A DNA stretch of 64,000 nucleotides, from contig VSPG01000005.1 of assembly GCA_009775265.1 (NCBI GenBank), positions 1 through 64,000 of the forward strand, given 5' to 3'. This DNA is from Muribaculaceae bacterium (lineage in GTDB: Bacteria > Bacteroidota > Bacteroidia > Bacteroidales > Muribaculaceae). The notes under the pieces are model-generated. The model was not told where the DNA came from, did not search any database, and saw only the letters and a list, made by a program, of their open reading frames with translations. This document shows, in pieces, positions 49,723 through 57,931 of this stretch. How positions within the stretch are numbered: position 1 is the first letter of the stretch; every line of letters starts with the position of its first letter. The position numbers were made by a program, and so were the translations under genes.

Positions 49723-50994
49723 ATGTTCGCAGCAAATCTCATCCCGTCGCACGAAATGGCGATATGGCTCGTGCGCCATATCGATACAGTGCTCGACCAT
49801 CTCGGAATATCACGCTATCAGGAGTTGGAGCAGGCAGTGTATTTCGTTATTATAGTAGGCCTTTCCATTGGCATAGGCGTTGCGGTGCGCATTGCCGTGG
49901 TGTGGGCGGTGCGCAAGCTTGTGCGCCTGCGCGACGGATTCACGGGCCGTCAGCTGCTTGAGCAGCATGTGGTGCAGAAGTGTTCGCACTTCATTGCCCC
50001 TCTGGTGTTCCTGGGGCTGATGCCTTTTGCTGTGGACGCGCACAGCACCCTGATGCGCGTGCTCATGAAAATAGTGCTCGTCTATGCCATCCTTGCCGTG
50101 GCCTACGGCATCGCCTCGGTGCTTACTTTCGTGTTTGTGCAGGTGAATACCTACCGAAACAAGCGCAACCTGCCGCTGAAGGGGGTGCTGAACGTGGCGC
50201 TCGGAATACTATGGATAGTGGTGGCGATTATAGCTGTGTCGGTGCTTGTGGGCAAATCGCCGGGCACACTGCTGGCGGGTCTCGGAGCGTTCGCTGCCGC
50301 GCTGATGCTGATTTTCAAGGACAGCATCCTCGGCTTTGTGGCCGGAATACAGATGAGCGAGAACGATATGCTGCACGTTGGCGACTGGATTGAAGTGCCG
50401 GGCACGCAGGCCAACGGCAATGTGGAAGATGTGTCTCTGTCGACGGTAAAAATACGCAATTTCGACAATACGCTCGTGATGGTGCCGCCGTACGAGCTTG
50501 TCAGCAAAGGCTTTCAGAACTACCGCGCCATGCAGGACACCGGAGCGAGACGCATGATGGTGAACCTTGTCATAAACTCCGATTCCGTAGTCCGCGCCAC
50601 GCCCGACACGGCTGCCGCTCTCGCAAAAAAATATCCGCCCTTGCAGCAGTTTCTTGACAATGCTTCAAAAACGGCCGACGGCTGGGTGTGCAATAATGGC
50701 AAATATGAGGTGAACGGGACGACGGAAACGAATATCGGTCTGTTCCGGGCTTATGCCACAGGCTATCTGAACGCAAACCCCCACCTTAGCCGCCAACAGA
50801 TGATAATGGTGAGGCAGATGCCTCCTACGCCCGACGGCTATGTGTTGCAGATATACTGCTTTACCGACACTTCGGCATGGGTGGCCTACGAGGGCATATG
50901 CAGCGCTGTGCTCGAGCATCTGACCACGGCACTGCCCGATTTCGGCCTTGTGCTGCATTCGAGCACGAGTCTGGAAGTGGAGCAGCGGCAATAA
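49723..50994 (+). CDS. Mechanosensitive ion channel, MscS family
   Basis: A 423-residue inner-membrane channel opened by membrane tension. Predicted membrane helices lie near residues 40-70, 90-110, 120-145 and 155-185. The pore helix AGLGAFAAALMLIFKDSILG near residue 185 has the Ala/Gly pattern of MscS TM3, followed by the beta domain (VGDWIEVPGTQANGNVEDV) and the TVKIRNFDNTLVMVPP block. The longer C-terminal domain and size resemble YbdG-type channels. The ATG at 49723 is chosen because everything upstream in frame lies opposite hflX. Convergent with rnhA. Confidence 0.9.
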   Translation: MFAANLIPSHEMAIWLVRHIDTVLDHLGISRYQELEQAVYFVIIVGLSIGIGVAVRIAVVWAVRKLVRLRDGFTGRQLLEQHVVQKCSHFIAPLVFLGLMPFAVDAHSTLMRVLMKIVLVYAILAVAYGIASVLTFVFVQVNTYRNKRNLPLKGVLNVALGILWIVVAIIAVSVLVGKSPGTLLAGLGAFAAALMLIFKDSILGFVAGIQMSENDMLHVGDWIEVPGTQANGNVEDVSLSTVKIRNFDNTLVMVPPYELVSKGFQNYRAMQDTGARRMMVNLVINSDSVVRATPDTAAALAKKYPPLQQFLDNASKTADGWVCNNGKYEVNGTTETNIGLFRAYATGYLNANPHLSRQQMIMVRQMPPTPDGYVLQIYCFTDTSAWVAYEGICSAVLEHLTTALPDFGLVLHSSTSLEVEQRQ

Positions 50995-51014
50995 TGGAAT
51001 AATGGAAGGGCGTT

Positions 51015-51671
51015 TCAGCCTTTGCGCCCGAAGTCGGCCGGGATTTCGCCCCAGCGCTCGGTGTCCCATTTCAGTATGGGGTTGCTTATGCGGTTTGCCG
51101 CTATCCATGCGTTGGCCCGGTCGAGAATATCCATCAGCGTGCCGTTGTGCGGCGTGCGCTTGACGGTGGTGCGGGAGTGTCTGCCGCGAATCCATGCCTG
51201 GGCCGTGCGCGAGTCGGAATAGATGGGGATGTGGCCGAGCCCTTGCCGCATGAGCAGGGCTGCGGCGTGGATTATGGCGAGGTATTCGCCTATGTTGTTG
51301 GTGCCGTCGTCGAGTGGGCCGACGCGGAAAAGTTCTTCGCCCGTGGCCACCCACACTCCCCGGTATTCCATCGGGCCGGGGTTGCGCGAACAGGCGCCGT
51401 CCACGGCGAGGGCGTCGAGGCGTATTTCCGGAAATGCCTCATAGTTGACGTGTTGCGAGCGGTGCGACGCTATGGCGCGCAGTATGTCGAGGTCGGAGCC
51501 TGGCCCGTTGCGGAAAGCGTGCACAGCGTCGTCCTGCGATTTGTAGCTGCGGTAGCGCGCTCCCGGAAAGCCTTTTGTCTGTTCTTCGCATTCCTCCCAG
51601 CTGTCGTACACGCCGGGGGCGCGGCCTTCCCACACTACATAGTATTTTCTTACGGTAGATGGTGCGCTCAT
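51015..51671 (-). CDS. Viroplasmin-domain ribonuclease H (RNase HI type)
   Basis: A 218-residue protein with an N-terminal viroplasmin-type RNA-binding domain (KYYVVWEGRAPGVYDSWEEC, ARYRSYKSQDDAVHAF, residues 9-55) and a C-terminal RNase H fold. The catalytic carboxylates are in ALAVDGACSRNPGP near residue 88 (Asp), NNIGEYLAI near 125 (Glu), IYSDSRTAQAW near 148 (Asp) and ADFGRKG at the end (Asp). It cuts the RNA of RNA-DNA hybrids. This fused type is common in Bacteroidetes. The start at 51671 overlaps the ald stop (ATGA). Confidence 0.92.
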   Translation of the reverse strand: MSAPSTVRKYYVVWEGRAPGVYDSWEECEEQTKGFPGARYRSYKSQDDAVHAFRNGPGSDLDILRAIASHRSQHVNYEAFPEIRLDALAVDGACSRNPGPMEYRGVWVATGEELFRVGPLDDGTNNIGEYLAIIHAAALLMRQGLGHIPIYSDSRTAQAWIRGRHSRTTVKRTPHNGTLMDILDRANAWIAANRISNPILKWDTERWGEIPADFGRKG

Positions 51672-52843
51672 GAGAGTTGAAGAAATATGTTGATGTCGAC
51701 GGCGCGCACGCCGAGCAGGCGCGCCATGCGCTCGTTGACGGGTTTGCCGAGGAATGTGTAGGCTGCGGCGCGCAATCCCGGTTTGAGTTTCAGCGCATTG
51801 CTGGCGCCGTCGCATGTCACGATGTCGGCGAGCATGGTCAGCAGGGTGTTGCTCAGCGCCATGGCTGCCGTGCGTGCCACGGCGTTGCCTGCGTTGATGT
51901 AGCACATGCGCAGGGGGGCGGACGGGTCGGAGTCCGACGGGCTCGCCATGGCCAGGTCTACCTGCGGCAACGACGGAAATGCCGGAGTCTCGCTCCGGCT
52001 GATGTCGAAACAAAGCACTCCGCGCTTCATGTCTTCAACTGCGTCGGCGCCTATTGCGACAGGGCGCGCAGTCGACGCGGCCACTACGATGTCGGCGGTG
52101 CGGAGCGCATTGCCGAGCACGCGCGGGTGCATTGCCGAGGCCACCACGCCCGGACCCAGCTCGTGTACGGCCTCGCGCAGGCTGTACGCATCGTCGTCGA
52201 ACATGCGCACCAGTGCTCCGAGGCCTATGGCCGAGCGTGCCGCGGCACGTGCGGCTATGTCCGAGCCTATGACGGTGATCTCGCATGGCACCACGCCGGA
52301 TATGCCGCCGAGAAGAATACCTTTGCCGTGCACGGCGTCGGCGAGCAGCGACGACGCGATGGCAAGGGCGGCGCGGCCGTCTATCTCGTGCAGAATGTCG
52401 GCAAACGGCCTGTGGCCGTGCTCGTCGGTTATGAGGTCGAGCGCCAGGGCTATGACGTGTTTTTCGAGAAGCACGCGCAGGGCGCCGGCGTCCTGCTGCA
52501 CGGGGTGGAAAAGGGTCAGCGCCATGGCTCCGCGCCGCAGCATGCGTGCGTCGGCCACGGAGAGAGCCGGAAGATGGAGCACGATGTCGCACGCCATGGC
52601 TCCGCGCCGGTCCACCACTTCGACGCCTTGCCGCACATAGGCCGTATCGGCGTAATGGATGCATGCGGCCGCTCCGGCCTGCATGCGCACGCGGAATCCG
52701 CGTGCCACAAGGCTTCCTGCGGCCTCGGGGGTGAGGGCGAAGCGGCGTTCGGCGTCGTTTTCGCTTGCCGGCAGGCCGATGGAAAGCGACCGTTCACGGG
52801 TAGCCACAGCCAATAGTTCTTCGAGCGGAGTAGGGGCTGGCAT
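51668..52843 (-). CDS. Alanine dehydrogenase/PNT family protein, divergent
   Basis: A 391-residue protein of the alanine dehydrogenase / NAD(P) transhydrogenase alpha fold, which would interconvert alanine and pyruvate with NAD. The N-terminal motif ERRFALTPEAAGSLVARGF near residue 32 and GGISGVVPCEITVIGSD near 178 are recognisable. Key positions differ from classical AlaDH: the D-x-V/I-L-K-V catalytic Lys segment reads CDIVLHLPAL (no Lys), and the G-G-G-V-V-G nucleotide loop reads GSDIAA. It may be a redox enzyme with another substrate or an inactive relative. It follows aroK by 29 bases and overlaps rnhA. Confidence 0.75.
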   Translation of the reverse strand: MPAPTPLEELLAVATRERSLSIGLPASENDAERRFALTPEAAGSLVARGFRVRMQAGAAACIHYADTAYVRQGVEVVDRRGAMACDIVLHLPALSVADARMLRRGAMALTLFHPVQQDAGALRVLLEKHVIALALDLITDEHGHRPFADILHEIDGRAALAIASSLLADAVHGKGILLGGISGVVPCEITVIGSDIAARAAARSAIGLGALVRMFDDDAYSLREAVHELGPGVVASAMHPRVLGNALRTADIVVAASTARPVAIGADAVEDMKRGVLCFDISRSETPAFPSLPQVDLAMASPSDSDPSAPLRMCYINAGNAVARTAAMALSNTLLTMLADIVTCDGASNALKLKPGLRAAAYTFLGKPVNERMARLLGVRAVDINIFLQLS

Positions 52844-52872
52844 TGTAATTGTATGTGTTGTTTAGTGAACTC

Positions 52873-53433
52873 TTATTTCTCGGGTATGAAATGTTTGCAG
52901 AAGCGTTGGACGGCGCGTGCCACGGACGGCGCGTCGTCAAGTTCCGTGCTGTCGAACCGCGTCTGGGCGAGCGAATAATACGGCGTGCGTGCCTCAAGCA
53001 GCTCGTCATGCCATTGCCGCAGGCGGCCTTCGGCCATTGCGCGGTCGGCGGCGGGACGCTGTCCCGGAGCTGCTGTAAGGCGTTCGATTGTGCGTTGCGG
53101 TGCCGACTGCATCCACACCACGGTGCCTGTGGCGAGCATCAGCTGCATGTTGTCGCCGTGGCATGGCAGCCCTCCTCCGGTGCTGACTATCATCCTGCGG
53201 CCGTCTTGGATGTGTTTCGACGCTATGCGTTTTAGCGTTTCCGTTTCAAGACGCCTGAATGTGTTTTCGCCGAGGGTGGCGAAAATTTCGGTCACACTCA
53301 TCCCGCAGGCGGCTTCTATCTCGGAGTCGATGTCGACAAAGACCGCCGCGCCGGCGGCCTCAAGGGCGCGGCCCAGGGTAGACTTGCCGCAGCCGGGCAT
53401 GCCTATGAGGAATATTGTGCTGGAGTAGTCCAA
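52873..53433 (-). CDS. aroK: Shikimate kinase
   Basis: A 186-residue enzyme that phosphorylates shikimate in aromatic amino acid synthesis. Walker A GMPGCGKSTLGRAL is at residues 11-24, the shikimate-binding DIDSEIE near 34, R-R-L-E-T-E near 60, STGGGLP near 84 and a lid with Q-R-P near 125. The start codon is TTG, directly abutting the stop of mscL; the first downstream ATG falls inside the P-loop and cannot be the start. Part of the mscL-aroK-ald-rnhA unit. Confidence 0.92.
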   Translation of the reverse strand: MDYSSTIFLIGMPGCGKSTLGRALEAAGAAVFVDIDSEIEAACGMSVTEIFATLGENTFRRLETETLKRIASKHIQDGRRMIVSTGGGLPCHGDNMQLMLATGTVVWMQSAPQRTIERLTAAPGQRPAADRAMAEGRLRQWHDELLEARTPYYSLAQTRFDSTELDDAPSVARAVQRFCKHFIPEK

Positions 53434-53859
53434 TCAGTCGCGTTCTTTGAGCAGGTCGCGTATCTCGGTGAGCAGCTGCTCCTGTGTGGGCGCGGCGGGC
53501 GCGGCCGCTTCTTCTTTCACTTCTTCTTTCTTTTTGAGTTTCATCATTATGCGTATGGCCACGAAAATGCAGAATGCGATGATGAGGAAGTCGAGCACCG
53601 ACTGGATGAAAGCCCCGTAGCCTATGGCCACTTCGGGGATTTCCGTACCGGCGGCATCAGTGGCGGCAGCCTTTATCACCCATTTAAGGTCGGAAAAATT
53701 GACGCCTCCTGTGATGACTCCCACGGCAGGCATGATAATCTCGCCTACGAGCGATGTCACAATTTTTCCGAAAGCTCCGCCGATGACAACGCCCACCGCC
53801 ATGTCGACGACATTGCCGCGCATTGCAAACTCCTTGAAGTCAGAAAGAAATTTTCCCAT
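53434..53859 (-). CDS. mscL: Large-conductance mechanosensitive channel MscL
   Basis: A 141-residue pentameric inner-membrane channel that opens under osmotic downshock. The N-terminal amphipathic helix [20 protein letters not shown] runs into TM1 ([18 protein letters not shown]), and TM2 is near residues 85-110 ([19 protein letters not shown]), followed by a Lys/Glu-rich tail and a cytoplasmic helix bundle. The start at 53859 (MGKFLSD) is the family start; the longer frame adds 63 residues lying across the promoter region. First gene of the unit. Confidence 0.95.
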   Translation of the reverse strand: MGKFLSDFKEFAMRGNVVDMAVGVVIGGAFGKIVTSLVGEIIMPAVGVITGGVNFSDLKWVIKAAATDAAGTEIPEVAIGYGAFIQSVLDFLIIAFCIFVAIRIMMKLKKKEEVKEEAAAPAAPTQEQLLTEIRDLLKERD

Positions 53860-53886
53860 AGTGATGTATCGTAAAAAATGTTTCTG

Positions 53887-53918
53887 CAAATATAGCACAA
53901 AACCCTGAAACCCCGAAA
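53887..53918 (-). promoter_or_regulatory. Promoter of mscL-aroK-ald-rnhA
   Basis: On the minus strand: TTTC (complement of 53915-53918, one mismatch), 20-base spacer, TATATTTG (complement of 53887-53894), about 28 bases before the mscL ATG. Confidence 0.5.
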
Positions 53919-53994
53919 CAAACTCCAAAAATACGCCCGATTCAGGAAAAACAGCCGCATCGGCGGGCCTGTGGCGCATTTGGGCGAAAAACAT

Positions 53995-54025
53995 TTTGAT
54001 AATTAGAAATTTATGTGTATCTTTG
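53995..54025 (+). promoter_or_regulatory. Promoter of rpsA
   Basis: TTTG at 53995-53998, 19-base spacer, TATCTTTG at 54018-54025. It predicts a leader of about 60 AT-rich bases before the rpsA ATG at 54092. That fits the A/T-rich, Shine-Dalgarno-poor leaders used by Bacteroidetes. Confidence 0.75.
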
Positions 54026-54091
54026 CGCCGAATTTTGAGAACCAACATAAAGTCTCACCCATTAATTAAACCCAAATTTACTAACCCTTTA

Positions 54092-55873
54092 ATGGCAGAA
54101 TTTAAAAACACTCCCATCGAAGAATTCGACTGGGAAGCCTTTGAAAAAGGCGAAACCGCCGGTGAAAAGTCTCGCGAAGAACTCACCCGCACCTACGACG
54201 AAAGCCTCAACACCGTAAAAGACAACGAAGTGATTGAAGGCACCATCATCGCTCTCAACAAGCGTGAAGCCGTTGTGAACATCGGCTACAAGAGCGACGG
54301 TATCATCCCCATGAATGAATTCCGCTACAACCCCGACCTCAAAATCGGCGACGTAGTAGAGGTGTTCATCGAAAACCAGGAGGACAAAAAAGGCCAGCTC
54401 CTCCTCTCCCACAAGAAAGCGCGCGCAGCACGCAGCTGGGATCGCATCAACGCGGCTTTGGCCAACGACGAAGTCATCAAAGGCTTCATCAAATGCCGCA
54501 CCAAAGGCGGCATGATTGTCGACGTGTTCGGCATCGAGGCATTCCTGCCCGGCTCTCAGATCGACGTCAAGCCCATCCGCGACTACGACATGTTCGTGGG
54601 CAAGACCATGGAATTCAAAGTCGTTAAAATCAACGAAGAATTCAAAAACGTCGTTGTCAGCCACAAGGCTCTCATCGAAGCCGAACTCGAAGCTCAGAAG
54701 CGCGAAATCATCAGCAAGCTCGAAAAAGGACAGGTGCTCGAAGGCACTGTCAAGAACATCACTTCCTACGGTGTGTTCATCGACCTCGGCGGCGTGGACG
54801 GTCTCATCCACATCACCGACCTCAGCTGGGGCCGCGTAAGCCATCCCAGCGAAGTTGTCGAACTCGACCAGAAGCTCAACGTCGTTATTCTCGACTTCGA
54901 CGACGAGAAGAAGCGCATCGCCCTCGGCCTCAAGCAGCTTCAGCCCCATCCCTGGGACGCTCTCAACCCCGACCTCAAAGTGGGCGACCACGTCAAGGGC
55001 CGCGTAGTCGTTCTGCCCGACTATGGCGCATTCGTTGAAATCGCACCCGGCGTGGAAGGTCTCATCCATGTGAGCGAAATGAGCTGGAGCCAGCACCTGC
55101 GCGCCGCTCAGGACTTCATGAAGGTGGGCGACGAAGTGGAAGCTGTCATCTTGACCCTCGACCGCGAGGATCGCAAGATGAGCCTCGGCATCAAGCAGCT
55201 CAAGAAAGATCCCTGGGAAGACATCGAGGTTCGCTACCCCATCGGCAGCCGCCACACCGCCAAAGTGCGTAACTTCACAAACTTCGGCGTGTTCGTTGAA
55301 ATCGAAGAGGGCGTAGACGGCCTCATCCACATCAGCGACCTCAGCTGGACCAAGAAAATCAAGCACCCCAGCGAATTCACCCAGGTCGGTGCCGACATCG
55401 AAGTGGAAGTGCTTGCCATCGACAAGGACAACCGCCGTCTCAGCCTCGGCCACAAGCAGCTCGAGGAAAATCCCTGGGAAGTGTTCGAAAACATCTTCAC
55501 TGTGGGTTCCATCCACGAAGGCACTATCGTTGAAATGCTCGACAAGGGCGCTATCATCGCTCTGCCCTACGGTGTTGAAGGCTTCGCCACTCCCAAACAC
55601 CTCGTTAAGCAGGACGGCACCCAGGCTCAGGTGGACGAAAAACTCAACTTCAAGGTCATCGAGTTCAACAAGGACGGAAAGCGCATCTTCCTCAGCCACA
55701 GCCGCATCTTCGAAGACGAAGCCCGCGCTGAGAAGAACGCAGAGCGTCGTGCAAAACGTGCTTCGCGTCCCGCCAAGCAGGAGGAAGCTCCTCTGGCCAC
55801 ACCTTCCATTGAGAAAACCACTCTCGGCGACATCGAAGCTCTCGCAGCCCTCAAGGAGAAACTCTCCAAATAA
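54092..55873 (+). CDS. rpsA: 30S ribosomal protein S1
   Basis: A 593-residue ribosomal protein with six S1 RNA-binding domains in a row: starts near residues 53 (EGTIIALNKREAVV), 136 (KGFIKCRTKGGMIV), 221 (EGTVKNITSYGVFI), 308 (KGRVVVLPDYGAFV), 395 (HTAKVRNFTNFGVFV) and 482 (HEGTIVEMLDKGAII). It captures mRNA leaders on the 30S subunit, important in Bacteroidetes where Shine-Dalgarno sites are rare. The start at 54092 (MAEFKNT) is chosen over the frame opening at 53996, which spans the promoter. Ends in a strong terminator. Confidence 0.97.
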   Translation: MAEFKNTPIEEFDWEAFEKGETAGEKSREELTRTYDESLNTVKDNEVIEGTIIALNKREAVVNIGYKSDGIIPMNEFRYNPDLKIGDVVEVFIENQEDKKGQLLLSHKKARAARSWDRINAALANDEVIKGFIKCRTKGGMIVDVFGIEAFLPGSQIDVKPIRDYDMFVGKTMEFKVVKINEEFKNVVVSHKALIEAELEAQKREIISKLEKGQVLEGTVKNITSYGVFIDLGGVDGLIHITDLSWGRVSHPSEVVELDQKLNVVILDFDDEKKRIALGLKQLQPHPWDALNPDLKVGDHVKGRVVVLPDYGAFVEIAPGVEGLIHVSEMSWSQHLRAAQDFMKVGDEVEAVILTLDREDRKMSLGIKQLKKDPWEDIEVRYPIGSRHTAKVRNFTNFGVFVEIEEGVDGLIHISDLSWTKKIKHPSEFTQVGADIEVEVLAIDKDNRRLSLGHKQLEENPWEVFENIFTVGSIHEGTIVEMLDKGAIIALPYGVEGFATPKHLVKQDGTQAQVDEKLNFKVIEFNKDGKRIFLSHSRIFEDEARAEKNAERRAKRASRPAKQEEAPLATPSIEKTTLGDIEALAALKEKLSK

Positions 55874-55896
55874 GCTGCAACACAACTTCACAGCAC

Positions 55897-55928
55897 AAAG
55901 CGCACCGCACTCCGCGGTGCGCTTTTTT
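55897..55928 (+). terminator. Intrinsic terminator of rpsA
   Basis: Arms 55897-55908 and 55914-55925 (AAAGCGCACCGC/GCGGTGCGCTTT, perfect 12 bp, loop ACTCC) followed by a T-run. It lies 23 bases after the rpsA stop. Confidence 0.9.
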
Positions 55929-56065
55929 CGTGTCGTGCTTTCCGTTAATGATTTGTTCTGAAATTATTTTCAGGGCTATTCCTGTGTGCTGGGTGTACAC
56001 TTCTTAAAACTTGCAAAATCGAGTGAAAAAACCTTTGTGTATGTAAGATTTGACACACAATTGCG

Positions 56066-56073
56066 TATATTTG
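56066..56073 (+). promoter_or_regulatory. -7 box of the DUF4919 gene
   Basis: TATATTTG, 19 bases before the ATG at 56093. TTTG copies upstream are at the wrong distance (13 and 28 bases), so only the -7 element is supported. Confidence 0.4.
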
Positions 56074-56092
56074 TATGAAACATTGATTCATC

Positions 56093-56830
56093 ATGAGCAT
56101 TATACGCCATATCATAATATTATTAGTGGCCATGGTAGTATGTGCGGTCGGAGCTACGGCCGCCGTGAACTCCGCACGTGCGGTTCTCGGCAAGCCCGAC
56201 CTCGAAGCCATACGTGCCGCCACCACCGACGAGCATTCCCGCTACTATTATCCGACGCTTCTGCGCGCTTTCCTGCGCAACGACACCGTGATGTCCGACA
56301 CGGAATATCAGTATTTCTATTACGGGACGCTTTTTCAGGAAGATTTCGACCCCTACCGCAAGCCGTACAACCCCGAGCAGCTCGAGGCATTGTCGCCCCT
56401 GTTCAGCAAAGAAAAACTGACCCGGGCAGAGCGCCAGAGCATACTCGACTACAGCATGCAGGCCGTGGAAAACGACCCTGTGAACCTCCGTCAGATCAAC
56501 AACCGCATCTTCGCCTACGAGCAGCGTGGCGACGTTAACCTTGCGCGTATATGGCAGAACAAACTCAACCACCTTCTGCTTGTCATAGCATCGAGCGGTT
56601 CGGGTGTCGACCGCGATAACGCATGGATAGTGGTGTCGCCGCAGCACGAGTACGATTTCCTCAACCTTAAGGGGATAAAGGCTACCAACCACCGTTTTGA
56701 GCCGCCTTATTACGACTATATAGAAGTGGAGCACGCCGACAAGCAGCATGCGGGCTACTTTTTTGAGATAAAAGAACTTCTAAACCAATATTTTTTAAAA
56801 CATCCATCCGAACTGCAGAACCTGCAGTAG
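56093..56830 (+). CDS. DUF4919 domain protein
   Basis: A 245-residue exported protein: N-terminal signal or membrane helix MSIIRHIIILLVAMVVCAVGATA, then the DUF4919 pattern KPDLEAIRAATTD near residue 34, SRYYYPTLLRAFLRNDTVMS near 50 and YQYFYYGTLFQEDFDPYR near 72. The rest is helical (TPR-like: LTRAERQSILDYSMQAVEND). Function unknown. It precedes the META-domain lipoprotein gene by 19 bases and may form a transcript with it. Confidence 0.82.
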   Translation: MSIIRHIIILLVAMVVCAVGATAAVNSARAVLGKPDLEAIRAATTDEHSRYYYPTLLRAFLRNDTVMSDTEYQYFYYGTLFQEDFDPYRKPYNPEQLEALSPLFSKEKLTRAERQSILDYSMQAVENDPVNLRQINNRIFAYEQRGDVNLARIWQNKLNHLLLVIASSGSGVDRDNAWIVVSPQHEYDFLNLKGIKATNHRFEPPYYDYIEVEHADKQHAGYFFEIKELLNQYFLKHPSELQNLQ

Positions 56831-56849
56831 GACGATTCATCGCGACATT

Positions 56850-57320
56850 ATGAAAAGAATACTACCTATGGCAGCCGCTTGCATGCTGATGCTCGGTTCC
56901 TGCACAGGCAAAAGCGGCGGCGAGGCAGGTGCGTCCGATGCAGACAGCACAGCTGTCTGCTCCTATGACATCGTAGGCGACTGGGCCATCGAGCGCATCG
57001 TGGCCGGCGACACTCTGAGTCTGACTCCTGTCAAAACAGATAGCGGCCTTCCGCAGACCATCACTTTCGGTGAAGACGGAAACTATGGCGTGAAGACCAA
57101 CTGCAACTCATTGGGAGGTTCTTACACCTATACCGGCGATTCGCTGCGCTTCGGCGACAGTTTCAGCACTCTGATGGCCTGCACGGACATGCAGGCGGAG
57201 ATGCTCCTCGGCCGTATTCTGCCCGAGGTGACTGTGCCCGAATTCCGGAACGACTCGGTGCTGCGCCTCAACACGGATGTCCCCGGCACGTATATCGAAC
57301 TGCGCAAGAAAAACAAGTAA
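56850..57320 (+). CDS. META-domain (HslJ-like) lipoprotein
   Basis: A 156-residue lipoprotein with signal MKRILPMAAACMLMLGSC and Cys-18. The META domain spans residues ~38-150: YDIVGDWAIERIVAGD, then GVKTNCNSLGGSYTYTGD (the N-S-x-x-G motif) and STLMACTDMQAEMLLGRILP (the M-A-C-x-D motif). HslJ of E. coli is linked to heat shock and novobiocin resistance, but the function of the domain is unknown. The paired Cys residues (in NCNSL and MACTD) may form a disulfide. Confidence 0.82.
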   Translation: MKRILPMAAACMLMLGSCTGKSGGEAGASDADSTAVCSYDIVGDWAIERIVAGDTLSLTPVKTDSGLPQTITFGEDGNYGVKTNCNSLGGSYTYTGDSLRFGDSFSTLMACTDMQAEMLLGRILPEVTVPEFRNDSVLRLNTDVPGTYIELRKKNK

Positions 57321-57377
57321 CTTTAAGTTTACTTCCGGTCTTTGTCTGTTCCAAGGTAAGTGAAAACGCTGCAAATG

Positions 57378-57409
57378 TTTGGATATGTGGCGAAAAAGTG
57401 CTTACTTTG
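57378..57409 (+). promoter_or_regulatory. Promoter of secG
   Basis: TTTG at 57378-57381, 20-base spacer, TTACTTTG at 57402-57409 (one mismatch). The leader to the secG ATG at 57488 is about 73 bases. Confidence 0.6.
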
Positions 57410-57487
57410 CAGTTCAAAACTGCGGCCGGCAGGTGCTGATGCTCCTGCCTTGCCGTCAATGCGTTGATAAACAACAGTAAAATAAAT

Positions 57488-57838
57488 ATGTACGTAGCAA
57501 TTATCGTTATCACTGTCATCGTGGCAGTTCTGCTCATCGGCATAGTGCTCATCCAGAAGTCAAAAGGCGGCGGTCTCTCGTCGCAGTTCGGCGGTGCCGG
57601 CAATGTGATGGGTGTGCGTCAGACCAACAGCTTCCTTGAAAAAGCCACATGGACGCTTGCCGCCCTTATCGTGGTGCTCTCGATTGCATCGGCCTACACC
57701 ATGCCCAAGAACCAGAGCGGCGTGGAAGTGCGCACCGTAGCTCCTGCAGCCGCACAGTTGCCCGCTGCAAACCAGTTCGACACCGAGGCTCCCGCAGCCG
57801 CTCCTGTTGCCGGAACTCCTGCTGCGCCTGCAGAATAA
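57488..57838 (+). CDS. secG: Preprotein translocase subunit SecG
   Basis: A 116-residue SecYEG subunit with two membrane helices (residues 2-22 and 54-74). The loop between them holds SKGGGLSSQFGGAGNVMGVR, the conserved G-G-G-L-x-x-x-F/Y-G motif. The C-terminal 35 residues are a Pro/Ala-rich extension (LPAANQFDTEAPAAAPVAG), common in Bacteroidetes SecG. The start at 57488 is preferred to an in-frame ATG eight codons earlier because the first helix then follows directly. Confidence 0.93.
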   Translation: MYVAIIVITVIVAVLLIGIVLIQKSKGGGLSSQFGGAGNVMGVRQTNSFLEKATWTLAALIVVLSIASAYTMPKNQSGVEVRTVAPAAAQLPAANQFDTEAPAAAPVAGTPAAPAE

Positions 57839-57931
57839 GGCTTCGCGACAGACAGAAACACCGGCCGCCGCGGGCGGGTGTGCCTCGGCATGCCCGCACG
57901 CGGTTTGTCACGCATATACCCATAGACTTTT

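Noticed and set aside
48415..50994. Very long plus-strand ORF (859 codons) running opposite hflX into the MscS gene
   Set aside because: The first ~440 codons are antisense to hflX and have a shadow composition; only the part from the ATG at 49723 has MscS motifs.
54089..55891. 600-codon minus-strand ORF opposite rpsA
   Set aside because: Mirror frame of a highly biased gene with repeated S1 domains; no start context, no recognisable domain.
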